Part shown: positions 1 to 5,441 of the stretch, piece after piece
Layout of the letters: every line of letters starts with the position of its first letter
How positions within the stretch are numbered: position 1 is the stretch's first letter
Source of the DNA: Bacillota bacterium
Lineage (GTDB): Bacteria; Bacillota_A; Clostridia; Peptostreptococcales; Anaerovoracaceae
Reading direction: 5' to 3'
Assembly (NCBI GenBank): GCA_017457585.1
Contig: JAFTHD010000073.1
Coordinates: forward strand, 1 to 5,441
Length of the DNA: 5,441 bases
The notes under the pieces: generated by a model
Database searches by the model: none
What the model saw: only the letters and a program-made list of their open reading frames with translations
Told to the model about the DNA's origin: nothing
Position numbers and translations under genes: made by a program

Positions 1-176
1 ACCACCCTTCCGGTAATCCAAGGCCAAGTGATGAGGACATTCTCACGACGAAACGGCTCATGGAAGTGGGGGAATTGATGGGGATTCCTGTCATTGATCA
101 CATAATAGTGGGAGACGGAGCCTACTGCAGTATGAAGGATGACGGCCTCTTCGATGCAATAAGAGGATTGAATTAG
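1..176 (+). CDS. radC: RadC-family JAB-domain protein, C-terminal end (partial)
   Basis: Only the last 57 codons are in the window (frame from base 3, stop TAG at 174-176). The visible protein begins HPSGNPRPSDED and runs on to KRLMEVGELMGIPVIDHIIVGDG. This is the zinc-binding part of the RadC/JAB (MPN+) domain: the second His of the H-x-H pair, then Ser nine and Asp twelve residues in, as in the H-x-H-x7-S-x2-D metalloprotease motif. The first two bases (AC) fit the Asn codon of the usual HNHPSG. The DHIIVGDG strand and the short C-terminal tail are also typical, so the protein ends at its normal place. RadC was named for DNA repair, but its cellular role remains uncertain. I see no terminator-like hairpin after its stop, so some transcription may continue into the next gene 145 bp downstream. 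Confidence 0.93.
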   Translation, partial: HPSGNPRPSDEDILTTKRLMEVGELMGIPVIDHIIVGDGAYCSMKDDGLFDAIRGLN

Positions 177-263
177 GTTGCACTGAATTTCGTGGAGACA
201 GAAAGAGGGAACTCGGGCAGGATACAAATAAAATGCTGTACAAATACGAAGTTGTTACTTGAC

Positions 264-292
264 TTTGCATTAAATTATAGGCAAACTATAAT
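264..292 (+). promoter_or_regulatory. Probable sigma-A-type promoter of the minD-like gene
   Basis: A perfect TATAAT at 287-292 is preceded by TTTGCA at 264-269 (4 of 6 matches to TTGACA) with a 17-bp spacer. Transcription would start near base 299, leaving a leader of about 20 nt with GGGGA at 311-315 as the ribosome site, 6 nt before the ATG at 322. A better-looking TTGACT at 259-264 is 22 bp from the TATAAT, which is too far to pair with it. The -10 box lies inside an inverted repeat listed separately. Confidence 0.7.
274..292. repeat. Inverted repeat over the -10 box (operator candidate)
   Basis: ATTATAG (274-280) and CTATAAT (286-292) are perfect 7-bp inverted repeats around GCAAA. The right arm contains the -10 box of the minD promoter, and the left arm puts an identical TATAAT on the - strand at 274-279. 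It could be a repressor operator or a symmetric promoter core able to fire both ways. The - strand lacks a good -35 at 17 bp (TTATTT at 297-302), so leftward firing would be weak. The repeat is directly visible; its function is inferred. Confidence 0.5.
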
Positions 293-321
293 AGAGAAAT
301 AATGTTTATTGGGGAAGTGAA

Positions 322-1041
322 ATGAGTCAAGTAATCTTAGTGTCTTCGGGAAAAGGCGGAACAGGCAAAACCATGTTCGCTGTTAATATGGGAGCCTTCC
401 TCGCTTCGAGAGGAGCGAGAACCATGCTGATCGATCTCGATATGGGTCTTAGAAATATGGATCTTTATCTTGGGATGGAGAACAGGGTCGTATATAATAT
501 CATGGACGTAATGTCAGGAATATGCAGGATCAAGAAGGCCATGATAAAAGTTGACGGATTTGACAGCCTGTACTTCATGGCGGCTTCTCCGAGAAGAGAT
601 GACAGAGATATCACTCCGCTCCATATGGAAGTTCTCTGCGACAAGCTCAGCAAGGAATTTGACTTCATAATAATAGACTGCCCTGCAGGGATAAGCGATC
701 TGTTTGATGTCGCCATAGGACCTGCGGATAAGGCGGTAATCGTTACCGAGCCTGAAGTTGCATCTCTTAGAGACGCAGACGTTACGGAGAGATATCTCAT
801 GGACAAAGGGCTTACAGACATCAGAATCGTTGTGAACAAGGTTCGCGTCGATCTTATAAGAGCGCATATGGTGCCTTCCCTTGCAGATATTTCGGAAATG
901 CTTCAGGGCAAGCTGGTGGGTATAATCCAGGACGATGATAACATTCATATTTCGACGAACAAGGGGATTCCTATAGTCTGCAAGAAAGGTACATATATAG
1001 AGAAGAACTTCAAGGAAATAATATACAGAATAGTAGTGTAG
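322..1041 (+). CDS. minD: MinD-family septum-site ATPase, short form without membrane-targeting tail
   Basis: This is a complete 239-residue P-loop ATPase of the MinD/ParA superfamily. It has a deviant Walker A, KGGTGKT, with signature Lys11 and catalytic Lys16, and the MinD-type switch I segment LIDLDMGLRNMDLYLG with Asp38 and Asp40. Walker B is FIIIDCPAGIS (Asp119), followed by TEPEVASLRDAD (residues 142-153) and the base-contacting NK at 172-173. The GLRNMDLYLG and CPAGI/PEVASLRDAD signatures favour MinD over plasmid or chromosome ParA. MinD normally cycles on the membrane and recruits MinC to block FtsZ rings away from midcell. E. coli MinD has 270 residues and ends in an amphipathic helix that binds membrane. 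This protein stops about 30 residues earlier, at KEIIYRIVV, near the helix that precedes that tail. The sequence after the TAG does not encode a MinD-like tail, so a simple nonsense mutation is not the cause. No minC or minE lies beside it. The start at 322 has a GGGGA ribosome site 6 nt upstream. The MinD-like call is firm; a division role is inferred. Confidence 0.9.
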   Translation: MSQVILVSSGKGGTGKTMFAVNMGAFLASRGARTMLIDLDMGLRNMDLYLGMENRVVYNIMDVMSGICRIKKAMIKVDGFDSLYFMAASPRRDDRDITPLHMEVLCDKLSKEFDFIIIDCPAGISDLFDVAIGPADKAVIVTEPEVASLRDADVTERYLMDKGLTDIRIVVNKVRVDLIRAHMVPSLADISEMLQGKLVGIIQDDDNIHISTNKGIPIVCKKGTYIEKNFKEIIYRIVV

Positions 1042-1077
1042 GGACCTTCGGAATACAATTATCAAATTATCCCTGTT

Positions 1078-1150
1078 AAGAAGAAAACCCCGCGTTAGAA
1101 CTGGATCCACATGTGCGTCGCACATCGGGCTCGGTTCTAACGCGGGGTTA
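1078..1150 (-). terminator. Long hairpin terminator after carB, possibly bidirectional
   Basis: AACCCCGCGTTAGAAC (1086-1101) pairs perfectly with GTTCTAACGCGGGGTT (1134-1149), giving a 16-bp stem. Inside, ATGTGC (1111-1116) and GCACAT (1120-1125) form a second 6-bp stem with loop GTC, so the element is a long two-tier hairpin. Read on the - strand it lies about 43 nt past the carB stop and runs into TTTTCTTCTT, a fair U-rich tail. Read on the + strand, 45 nt past the minD stop, the tail is AAAATTTGTA, much poorer in T. It is therefore best assigned to carB, with likely secondary use for minD because the two genes converge here. Confidence 0.85.
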
Positions 1151-1192
1151 AAATTTGTATAGCACTAATGTTCCCTGTTTTGATTCTTCAGG

Positions 1193-1738
1193 TTAAATTC
1201 TTTCCGATATTTCAGAGTGGAGCGTCTGAAGGGATTTAATCTCATTGGTATTGCTCGTCTTGTGGGCCTTGATGCCGTGCGCCGTTGCTGTTGCAGCGGC
1301 CATCGTTGTGATGTAAGGCACCTTTCCCTTGATGGCAGCCTTCCTCAGGTAGCTGTCATCGACAACGCTCTTCTTATCGTCAGGCGTATTGACGATAAGA
1401 TCGATTTCTCCGTTTGTTATGGCGTCTATGATGTTCGGCCTTCCTTCGTTCAGTTTGTTGATCCTCGTGCAGCTGATTCCTGCAGCCTGTATGGCAAGCG
1501 ATGTGTTGCCTGTTGCGATGATTTCAAATCCCGTATCGGCGAACATCTTTGCAAGCATGACCGCTTCCGGTCTGTCCTTTTTGTTTACGGAAATGAGCAC
1601 AGTTCCTTCGGTAGGCAGCGGTGACTGAATCGCTTCCTGCGCCTTTACAAAGGCTTCTCCGTAGGATGGAGACAGTCCCAACACCTCGCCGGTCGATCGC
1701 ATTTCTGGCCCCAGGATAGGGTCAACTTCCTGGAACAT
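1193..1738 (-). CDS. carB: CarB C-terminal segment with allosteric MGS-like domain, cut off by an in-frame TGA
   Basis: This 181-residue frame continues carB in the same phase after the TGA at 1766-1768; nine codons (VKEAALPFN, bases 1739-1765) lie between that stop and this ATG. Its first part, FQEVDPILGPEMRSTGEV, is the conserved end of the second synthetase half. From about residue 45, GTVLISVNKKDRPEAV begins the methylglyoxal-synthase-like domain that binds allosteric effectors in CarB (ornithine and UMP in E. coli). The INKLNEGRPNIIDAI and GEIDLIVNTP blocks match that domain. The stop is TAA, followed by the terminator hairpin. The ATG at 1736-1738 is probably not a natural start: the nearest purine-rich stretch, AAGGAA, is 18 nt upstream, and E. 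coli CarB has Lys at this position, as remembered. Unless the TGA is read through, miscalled or bypassed by reinitiation, this segment is a severed remnant. Confidence 0.88.
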   Translation of the reverse strand: MFQEVDPILGPEMRSTGEVLGLSPSYGEAFVKAQEAIQSPLPTEGTVLISVNKKDRPEAVMLAKMFADTGFEIIATGNTSLAIQAAGISCTRINKLNEGRPNIIDAITNGEIDLIVNTPDDKKSVVDDSYLRKAAIKGKVPYITTMAAATATAHGIKAHKTSNTNEIKSLQTLHSEISERI

Positions 1739-1765
1739 GTTGAACGGTAATGCGGCTTCCTTAAC

Positions 1766-1768
1766 TCA
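1766..1768 (-). other. In-frame TGA at codon 884 of carB
   Basis: The - strand reads ATT CCG TAC TAC TGA GTT AAG GAA GCC, i.e. IPYY-stop-VKEA. E. coli CarB reads PYYSVKE here, as remembered, so one base change (TCA to TGA) would explain it; a Cys codon (TGC or TGT) could also become TGA in one step. No indel or frame change is needed: the frame is open for 883 codons before and 190 after. Confidence 0.95.
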
Positions 1769-4417
1769 GTAGTACGGAATGCTGCGCTCCTTCAAGGATG
1801 CCACAGGGCTCTCCCTTCCCGTAAGTTCACGAGTGATAATATCCGTTGCAATCGGAACCATCCTGACATTGCAGACTTTGGAAACCAGCGGTACGGTTCT
1901 GGAAGCACGCGGATTTGCCTCAAGCACGAAAACTTTGTCGTTCTCGATGGCATACTGCATGTTCATGAGACCTTCAACGTGCATTTCCTCTGCGATCTTG
2001 CGAGTGTATTCCTTGATGGTTTCTACGTTTCGAGGTGAAATGTGTACCGAAGGAATGACGCAGGCCGAGTCTCCGGAGTGAACTCCGGCAAGTTCGATGT
2101 GCTCCATTACGGCAGGTACAAAGGCGTGCGTGCCGTCTGAAATCGCATCGGCTTCGCACTCGAGTGCGTTGTTTAAGAACCTGTCTACGAGGATTGGTCT
2201 GTCAGGCGTTACGCCCACTGCGGCGTTCATGTAGGCTGCCATCGCCTCATCGTCGTATACGACTTCCATTCCGCGTCCGCCGAGAACGTATGATGGGCGA
2301 ACCATCACAGGATAACCGATCTTAGCTGCGATTGCCTTCGCCTCATCCACTGTCGTTGCCATTCCTGACTCAGGCATTGGAATGCCAAGCTTATCCATCA
2401 TTGCCCTGAACTCATCTCTGTCTTCGGCAAGGTCGATGACGGCAGGCGATGTTCCCAGAATCTTAACACCGTTCTTCTCCAGATCAGCCGCCAGGTTGAG
2501 AGGCGTCTGACCGCCGAACTGAGCGATAACGCCCAGAGGCTTTTCCTTGTTGTAGATGCTGAGCACGTCCTCAAGGGTCAGTGGCTCGAAGTAAAGCTTG
2601 TCCGACGTGTCGTAGTCTGTGGATACGGTCTCAGGGTTGCAGTTTACGATGATCGTTTCAAATCCCAGCTCTTTGAGCGCCTTCGCAGCGTGAACGCAGC
2701 AGTAGTCGAACTCGATTCCCTGTCCGATTCTGTTAGGACCGCCGCCCAGAATCATGATCTTGTTGTTATCGGATACAGGGTTTTTGTCATCTGCGTTGTA
2801 AGTGGAGTAGTAGTATGCGCTGTCCTTAGTGCCACTGACGTGAACGCCTTCCCAGGCTTCCGTGACGCCAAGCTGGAGCCTCTTATTTCGTATATCCTCT
2901 TCAGGAATGGCGAGAATCTGGCTCAGATACTTATCCGAGAAGCCGTCGCGCTTAGCCTGTGTGAGCGCGTCATCTGCAGGCAGCGTGCCCTTTGAAGCGG
3001 CCAAAGCCTTCTCTTCGTCTACCAGCTCCTTTATCTGCTGGAGGAAGTAGAGCTTAACCTTGGTAATATGGTGAATCTCCTCAGGCGTAGCGCCCTTTGC
3101 GAGGGCTGTGTATATGAGGAAGTATCTTTCGCTGGATGGCGTGATGAGCCTGTGCAGCAGTTCTTCCTTTGAAAGCGCATCAAAATTCTTCACGTGACCG
3201 AGACCGTAGCGACCGTTTTCAAGGGAGCGAATCGCCTTCTGGAAAGCCTCCTTGAAGTTCTTTCCTATGCTCATGACTTCGCCTACGGCCCTCATCTGAG
3301 TGCCAAGCTTGTCTTCAACGCCTTTGAACTTCCCAAATGCCCACCTTGCAAACTTGATAACCACGTAGTCTCCGTCAGGCACGTACTTGTCGAGGGTTCC
3401 GTACTTGCCGCATTCGATGTCCTTTAATGTCAGACCGGATGCCAGCATAGCCGATACCAGAGCGATCGGGAATCCCGTCGCCTTCGATGCCAGGGCCGAT
3501 GACCTGGAGGTACGAGGGTTGATTTCGATGACGATGATTCTATCCGATACAGGGTCATGGGCGAACTGAACGTTTGTACCGCCGATTACCTGAACTTCGT
3601 TTACGATTTTGTATGCCTGTTCCTGAAGCCTGTCCTGAACTTCCTGGGATATGGTGAGCATTGGAGCCGAGCAGAAGGAATCGCCTGTGTGCACGCCCAT
3701 CGGGTCGATGTTTTCGATGAAGCATACGGTTATCATGTTGCCTTCGCTGTCGCGAACGACCTCAAGCTCCAGCTCTTCCCAGCCGAGCACGCACTCTTCT
3801 ACCAAAACCTGCCCCACCAGTGATGCCTGAAGTCCGCGGGCGCATACCGTCTTGAGTTCATCCCTGTTGTATACCATGCCGCCGCCTGCGCCGCCCATGG
3901 TGTATGCAGGTCTCAGAACCACAGGGTATCCCAGTTCATCCGCAATTTCGAGCGCTTCTTCAACGGAGTAGGACACGCGGCTCTTTGCCATTTCGATACC
4001 CAGCTTGTCCATCGTTTTCTTGAACTCGATTCTGTCCTCGCCGCGCTCGATGGCGTCGACCTGAACGCCGATGACCTGAACGCCGTACTTTTCCAAAATC
4101 CCTTCCTTGTATAGCTCTGAACACAGGTTGAGGCCCGACTGGCCGCCAAGATTCGGAAGAATCGCATCGGGACGCTCTTTTGCAATGATCTCTTCAAGTC
4201 TTGCAACGTTGAGAGGCTCGATGTAGGTCACATCCGCCATCTCAGGGTCTGTCATAATCGTAGCAGGATTGGAGTTTACCAGCACGATTTCGTAACCCAG
4301 ATTTCTCAGCGCCTTGCAGGCCTGTGTTCCCGAGTAGTCGAACTCGCAGGCCTGACCGATTATGATAGGTCCGGATCCGATAATAAGAACTTTGTTGATA
4401 TCTTCTCTCTTTGGCAT
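1766..4417 (-). CDS. carB: Carbamoyl-phosphate synthase large subunit, truncated by in-frame TGA
   Basis: CarB makes carbamoyl phosphate from bicarbonate, two ATP and ammonia, which the small subunit CarA supplies from glutamine; it feeds pyrimidine and arginine synthesis in the cytosol. These 883 residues hold the carboxy-phosphate ATP-grasp half (about 1-400), with LIIGSGPIIIGQACEFDYSG, Arg129, Arg169 in VVLRPAYTMGG, Glu215, and Glu298/Asn300 in IEINPRTSRSS. The oligomerisation region follows (about 400-550). The second ATP-grasp half then repeats the pattern: MILGGGPNRIGQGIEFDYC, MVRPSYVLGGRGM, and metal ligands Glu833/Asn835 in LEANPRASRT. The frame stops at TGA after IPYY, but adding the downstream frame gives 1074 residues, essentially the normal length (E. 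coli 1073). Truncation would remove the end of the second synthetase half and the whole allosteric domain, so the short product is unlikely to be fully functional. The start is supported by AGGAGG (4424-4429) 6 nt upstream. No carA adjoins it. Confidence 0.95.
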   Translation of the reverse strand: MPKREDINKVLIIGSGPIIIGQACEFDYSGTQACKALRNLGYEIVLVNSNPATIMTDPEMADVTYIEPLNVARLEEIIAKERPDAILPNLGGQSGLNLCSELYKEGILEKYGVQVIGVQVDAIERGEDRIEFKKTMDKLGIEMAKSRVSYSVEEALEIADELGYPVVLRPAYTMGGAGGGMVYNRDELKTVCARGLQASLVGQVLVEECVLGWEELELEVVRDSEGNMITVCFIENIDPMGVHTGDSFCSAPMLTISQEVQDRLQEQAYKIVNEVQVIGGTNVQFAHDPVSDRIIVIEINPRTSRSSALASKATGFPIALVSAMLASGLTLKDIECGKYGTLDKYVPDGDYVVIKFARWAFGKFKGVEDKLGTQMRAVGEVMSIGKNFKEAFQKAIRSLENGRYGLGHVKNFDALSKEELLHRLITPSSERYFLIYTALAKGATPEEIHHITKVKLYFLQQIKELVDEEKALAASKGTLPADDALTQAKRDGFSDKYLSQILAIPEEDIRNKRLQLGVTEAWEGVHVSGTKDSAYYYSTYNADDKNPVSDNNKIMILGGGPNRIGQGIEFDYCCVHAAKALKELGFETIIVNCNPETVSTDYDTSDKLYFEPLTLEDVLSIYNKEKPLGVIAQFGGQTPLNLAADLEKNGVKILGTSPAVIDLAEDRDEFRAMMDKLGIPMPESGMATTVDEAKAIAAKIGYPVMVRPSYVLGGRGMEVVYDDEAMAAYMNAAVGVTPDRPILVDRFLNNALECEADAISDGTHAFVPAVMEHIELAGVHSGDSACVIPSVHISPRNVETIKEYTRKIAEEMHVEGLMNMQYAIENDKVFVLEANPRASRTVPLVSKVCNVRMVPIATDIITRELTGRESPVASLKERSIPYY

Positions 4418-4475
4418 GTCGTTCCTCCTGTATATTCATGGTTATGCAAAATCTGTCTGTCGCTTAAACGGTTAG

Positions 4476-4504
4476 ATTATAGCATAAAAACATGTGCTTG
4501 TCTC
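4476..4504 (-). promoter_or_regulatory. Probable sigma-A-type promoter of carB
   Basis: On the - strand, TATAAT (4476-4481) is preceded by TGC, making an extended -10 box. A GAGACA at 4499-4504 (4 of 6 matches to TTGACA) lies at a 17-bp spacing. Transcription would start near 4469, giving a leader of about 50 nt before the ATG. That leader is too short for a PyrR-type attenuator, so any control should act on initiation. Confidence 0.72.
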
Positions 4505-4520
4505 GTATATTTCATAAATA

Positions 4521-4558
4521 AATATGCAAAAATATGCATTTTTATTAATTTTATGCAA
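4521..4558. repeat. Cluster of ATGCA motifs in the divergent promoter region
   Basis: AATATGCAAA (4521-4530) is followed directly by AATATGCATT (4531-4540), a 10-bp direct repeat with 8 of 10 identities; the second copy holds the palindrome ATGCAT (4534-4539). Another ATGCAA lies at 4553-4558, where a -35 box for the rightward gene would fall, and one more at 4444-4449 in the carB leader. The surroundings are very AT-rich. It could be a regulator site shared by both promoters, an UP-like element, or chance in AT-rich DNA. Confidence 0.35.
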
Positions 4559-4581
4559 TATCTTCACTCTTGTTGTATAAT
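4553..4581 (+). promoter_or_regulatory. Probable promoter of the dGTPase-like gene, weak -35
   Basis: A perfect TATAAT at 4576-4581 would start transcription near 4588, about 27 nt before the GTG start. The hexamer at 17-bp spacing is ATGCAA (3 of 6 matches to TTGACA), so the -35 is poor. That suggests a weak promoter or one needing an activator. The -10 is a clear match; the -35 is not. Confidence 0.55.
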
Positions 4582-4600
4582 GTCATATAGTGAATGGAAC

Positions 4601-4608
4601 AGGAGAGG
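4601..4608 (+). promoter_or_regulatory. Ribosome binding site deciding the GTG start at 4615
   Basis: AGGAGAGG lies 6 nt before the GTG at 4615. An in-frame ATG at 4594-4596 would add seven residues (MEQERNF), but it has no ribosome site, lies only a few bases after the predicted transcription start, and directly follows an in-frame TGA. GTG is the better start. Confidence 0.7.
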
Positions 4609-4614
4609 AATTTT

Positions 4615-5441
4615 GTGGCTAAACTCACGAAACTTCGTTACAACAAAATAAGCGAAGATCTTCAGGCACAGATCAGGGCTGATATTGCGGAGGGGAAGAA
4701 AAACCCTTACGCCTGCAGGGACGAAGACGCGGTTAGGCGTGATATGAATTCCGACAGGCAGAACCTTTGGCGTACAGCCTACGTCAGGGACTGTGAGAAG
4801 ATCATACACCTGCCCTATTACAACAGGTACACGGATAAGACCCAGGTGTTCAGTTCCTATCAGAACGACGATATATCGAGAAGAGCTCTTCACGTGCAGC
4901 TTGTTTCGAGGATAGCGAGGAACATTGGAAGAATTCTCGGACTGAACTGTGACCTGATAGAGGCCATGGCGCTCGGACACGATCTGGGGCACACGCCTTT
5001 CGGGCACGCAGGCGAAGCATTTCTAAGCAGGATTCTCAGGCAGGAGACGGGCAGATTTTTCAACCACAACATACAGAGCGGAAGGATACTGGACGGTATA
5101 TTTATGCGAAACGTCAGCCTGCAGACGCTGGATGGAATCATATGCCATAACGGCGAGTTTGAGATGAAGGAATACATCCCGAACCGCGGCAAAACCTTTG
5201 AGACTTTTGACCGTGAGATGAGAGCCTGCTCTGAAGATGCAGAGGCGGTAACCAGCCTCGTTCCCATGACCCTTGAAGGATGCGTCGTAAGAATCAGCGA
5301 CATGATAGCCTATCTCGGAAAGGACAGACAGGATGCGAGGAAGTCAGGGCTCATCGATGAGAGCTTTGATTTCAGCACGGATACGATTGGGGCGGAAAAT
5401 GCGGCGATCATTAACAATATCACCGTGGATATCATAGAAAA
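4615..5441 (+). CDS. dgt: dGTPase-like HD-domain dNTP triphosphohydrolase (N-terminal part)
   Basis: The first 275 residues are present; the gene runs off the window. The protein matches the Dgt branch of HD phosphohydrolases, which hydrolyse dNTPs to deoxynucleosides and triphosphate in the cytosol and so affect dNTP pool balance. The substrate-loop motif NRYTDKTQVFS is at about 70-80. The metal site shows His93 (ALHVQLVSRIARNIG), His122-Asp123 in LGHDLGHTPFGHAGE, and Asp229 in VVRISDMIAYLGKD. His126 and His131 are also conserved, as is FNHNIQSGRILD at 149-160. All expected HD residues are in place, so it should be an active enzyme. The HLPYYNRYTDKTQVF and LQTLDGIICHNGE segments are familiar from clostridial homologues. 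Substrate preference (dGTP or several dNTPs) cannot be read from sequence. It is divergent from carB across a 197-bp shared region. Genes after it are unknown. Confidence 0.9.
   Translation, partial: MAKLTKLRYNKISEDLQAQIRADIAEGKKNPYACRDEDAVRRDMNSDRQNLWRTAYVRDCEKIIHLPYYNRYTDKTQVFSSYQNDDISRRALHVQLVSRIARNIGRILGLNCDLIEAMALGHDLGHTPFGHAGEAFLSRILRQETGRFFNHNIQSGRILDGIFMRNVSLQTLDGIICHNGEFEMKEYIPNRGKTFETFDREMRACSEDAEAVTSLVPMTLEGCVVRISDMIAYLGKDRQDARKSGLIDESFDFSTDTIGAENAAIINNITVDIIE

Noticed and set aside
177..263. Possible terminator or small RNA between radC and minD
   Set aside because: No stable stem followed by a T run was found. The few short inverted matches are 4 bp or less.
302..325. Seven-codon leader ORF (MFIGEVK) overlapping the minD start as AATGA
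   Set aside because: The stop-start overlap looks like translational coupling, but the ATG lies almost at the predicted transcription start and has no ribosome site. The GGGGA site serves minD directly.
514..1125. 203-codon open frame on the - strand opposite minD
   Set aside because: It runs through the terminator hairpin, has no recognisable domain, and lies opposite a well-conserved MinD frame. It is a shadow frame.
1722..1768. Selenocysteine at the carB TGA, with a small hairpin (TCAAC/GTTGA, 1722-1743) starting 22 nt downstream
   Set aside because: The stem is only 5 bp, partly competes with a TTCC/GGAA pairing, and lies further from the TGA than in well-known bacterial SECIS elements, which usually begin close to it. 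I know of no CarB selenoprotein, and the site is not catalytic. Short hairpins are easy to find in coding DNA.
1766..1768. Reassigned genetic code with UGA as a sense codon
   Set aside because: The visible stops (radC TAG, minD TAG, carB TAA) do not use TGA, which would fit. But a reassigned code should show many in-frame TGA codons, and there is only one in over 1,600 codons. The Trp residues checked in CarB and the dGTPase-like protein are encoded by TGG.
4564..5007. 147-codon open frame on the - strand opposite the dGTPase-like gene
   Set aside because: It overlaps a clearly conserved HD-domain frame and the rightward promoter, and the protein has no recognisable features.

Overview
The window reads as a low-to-moderate GC Firmicute, most likely an anaerobic member of the Clostridia. 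This is inferred from three things: strong AGGAGG-type ribosome sites, sigma-A-like promoters with TATAAT boxes, and the protein flavours (RadC beside MinD, and a clostridial-type dGTPase-like HD protein). No rRNA, tRNA, CRISPR array, insertion sequence or phage gene was seen. Genus cannot be fixed from this sequence alone.

Layout, left to right. (1) Bases 1-176: the 3' end of a RadC/JAB-domain gene on the + strand. (2) Bases 177-321: a spacer with a sigma-A-type promoter whose -10 box lies inside a perfect 7-bp inverted repeat. (3) Bases 322-1041: a MinD-family ATPase on the + strand, complete but ending before the usual membrane-targeting tail. (4) Bases 1042-1192: a convergent intergenic region with a long GC-rich hairpin, best read as the terminator of the leftward gene and possibly bidirectional. 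(5) Bases 1193-4417: carB on the - strand, the large subunit of carbamoyl-phosphate synthase. The frame is intact for 1074 codons except for one in-frame TGA at codon 884, which splits it into an 883-residue part and a 181-residue part. (6) Bases 4418-4614: an AT-rich divergent promoter region with repeated ATGCA motifs. (7) Bases 4615-5441: the first 275 codons of a dGTPase-like HD phosphohydrolase on the + strand, cut by the window end.

The genes do not form one operon. radC and minD are neighbours, as the two ends of the radC-mreBCD-minCD block are in Bacillus, but mreBCD and minC are missing between them. carB is a single-gene unit, with no carA directly upstream or downstream, and is transcribed divergently from the dGTPase-like gene. 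Both of these act in nucleotide metabolism: carbamoyl phosphate feeds pyrimidine and arginine synthesis, and Dgt-type enzymes hydrolyse dNTPs.

The strongest anomaly is the TGA in carB. It sits at a position where E. coli CarB, as remembered, has Ser, inside a conserved PYY-x-VKE segment, and the reading frame continues with good CarB homology to the end. I saw no clear new defence or mobile system here.
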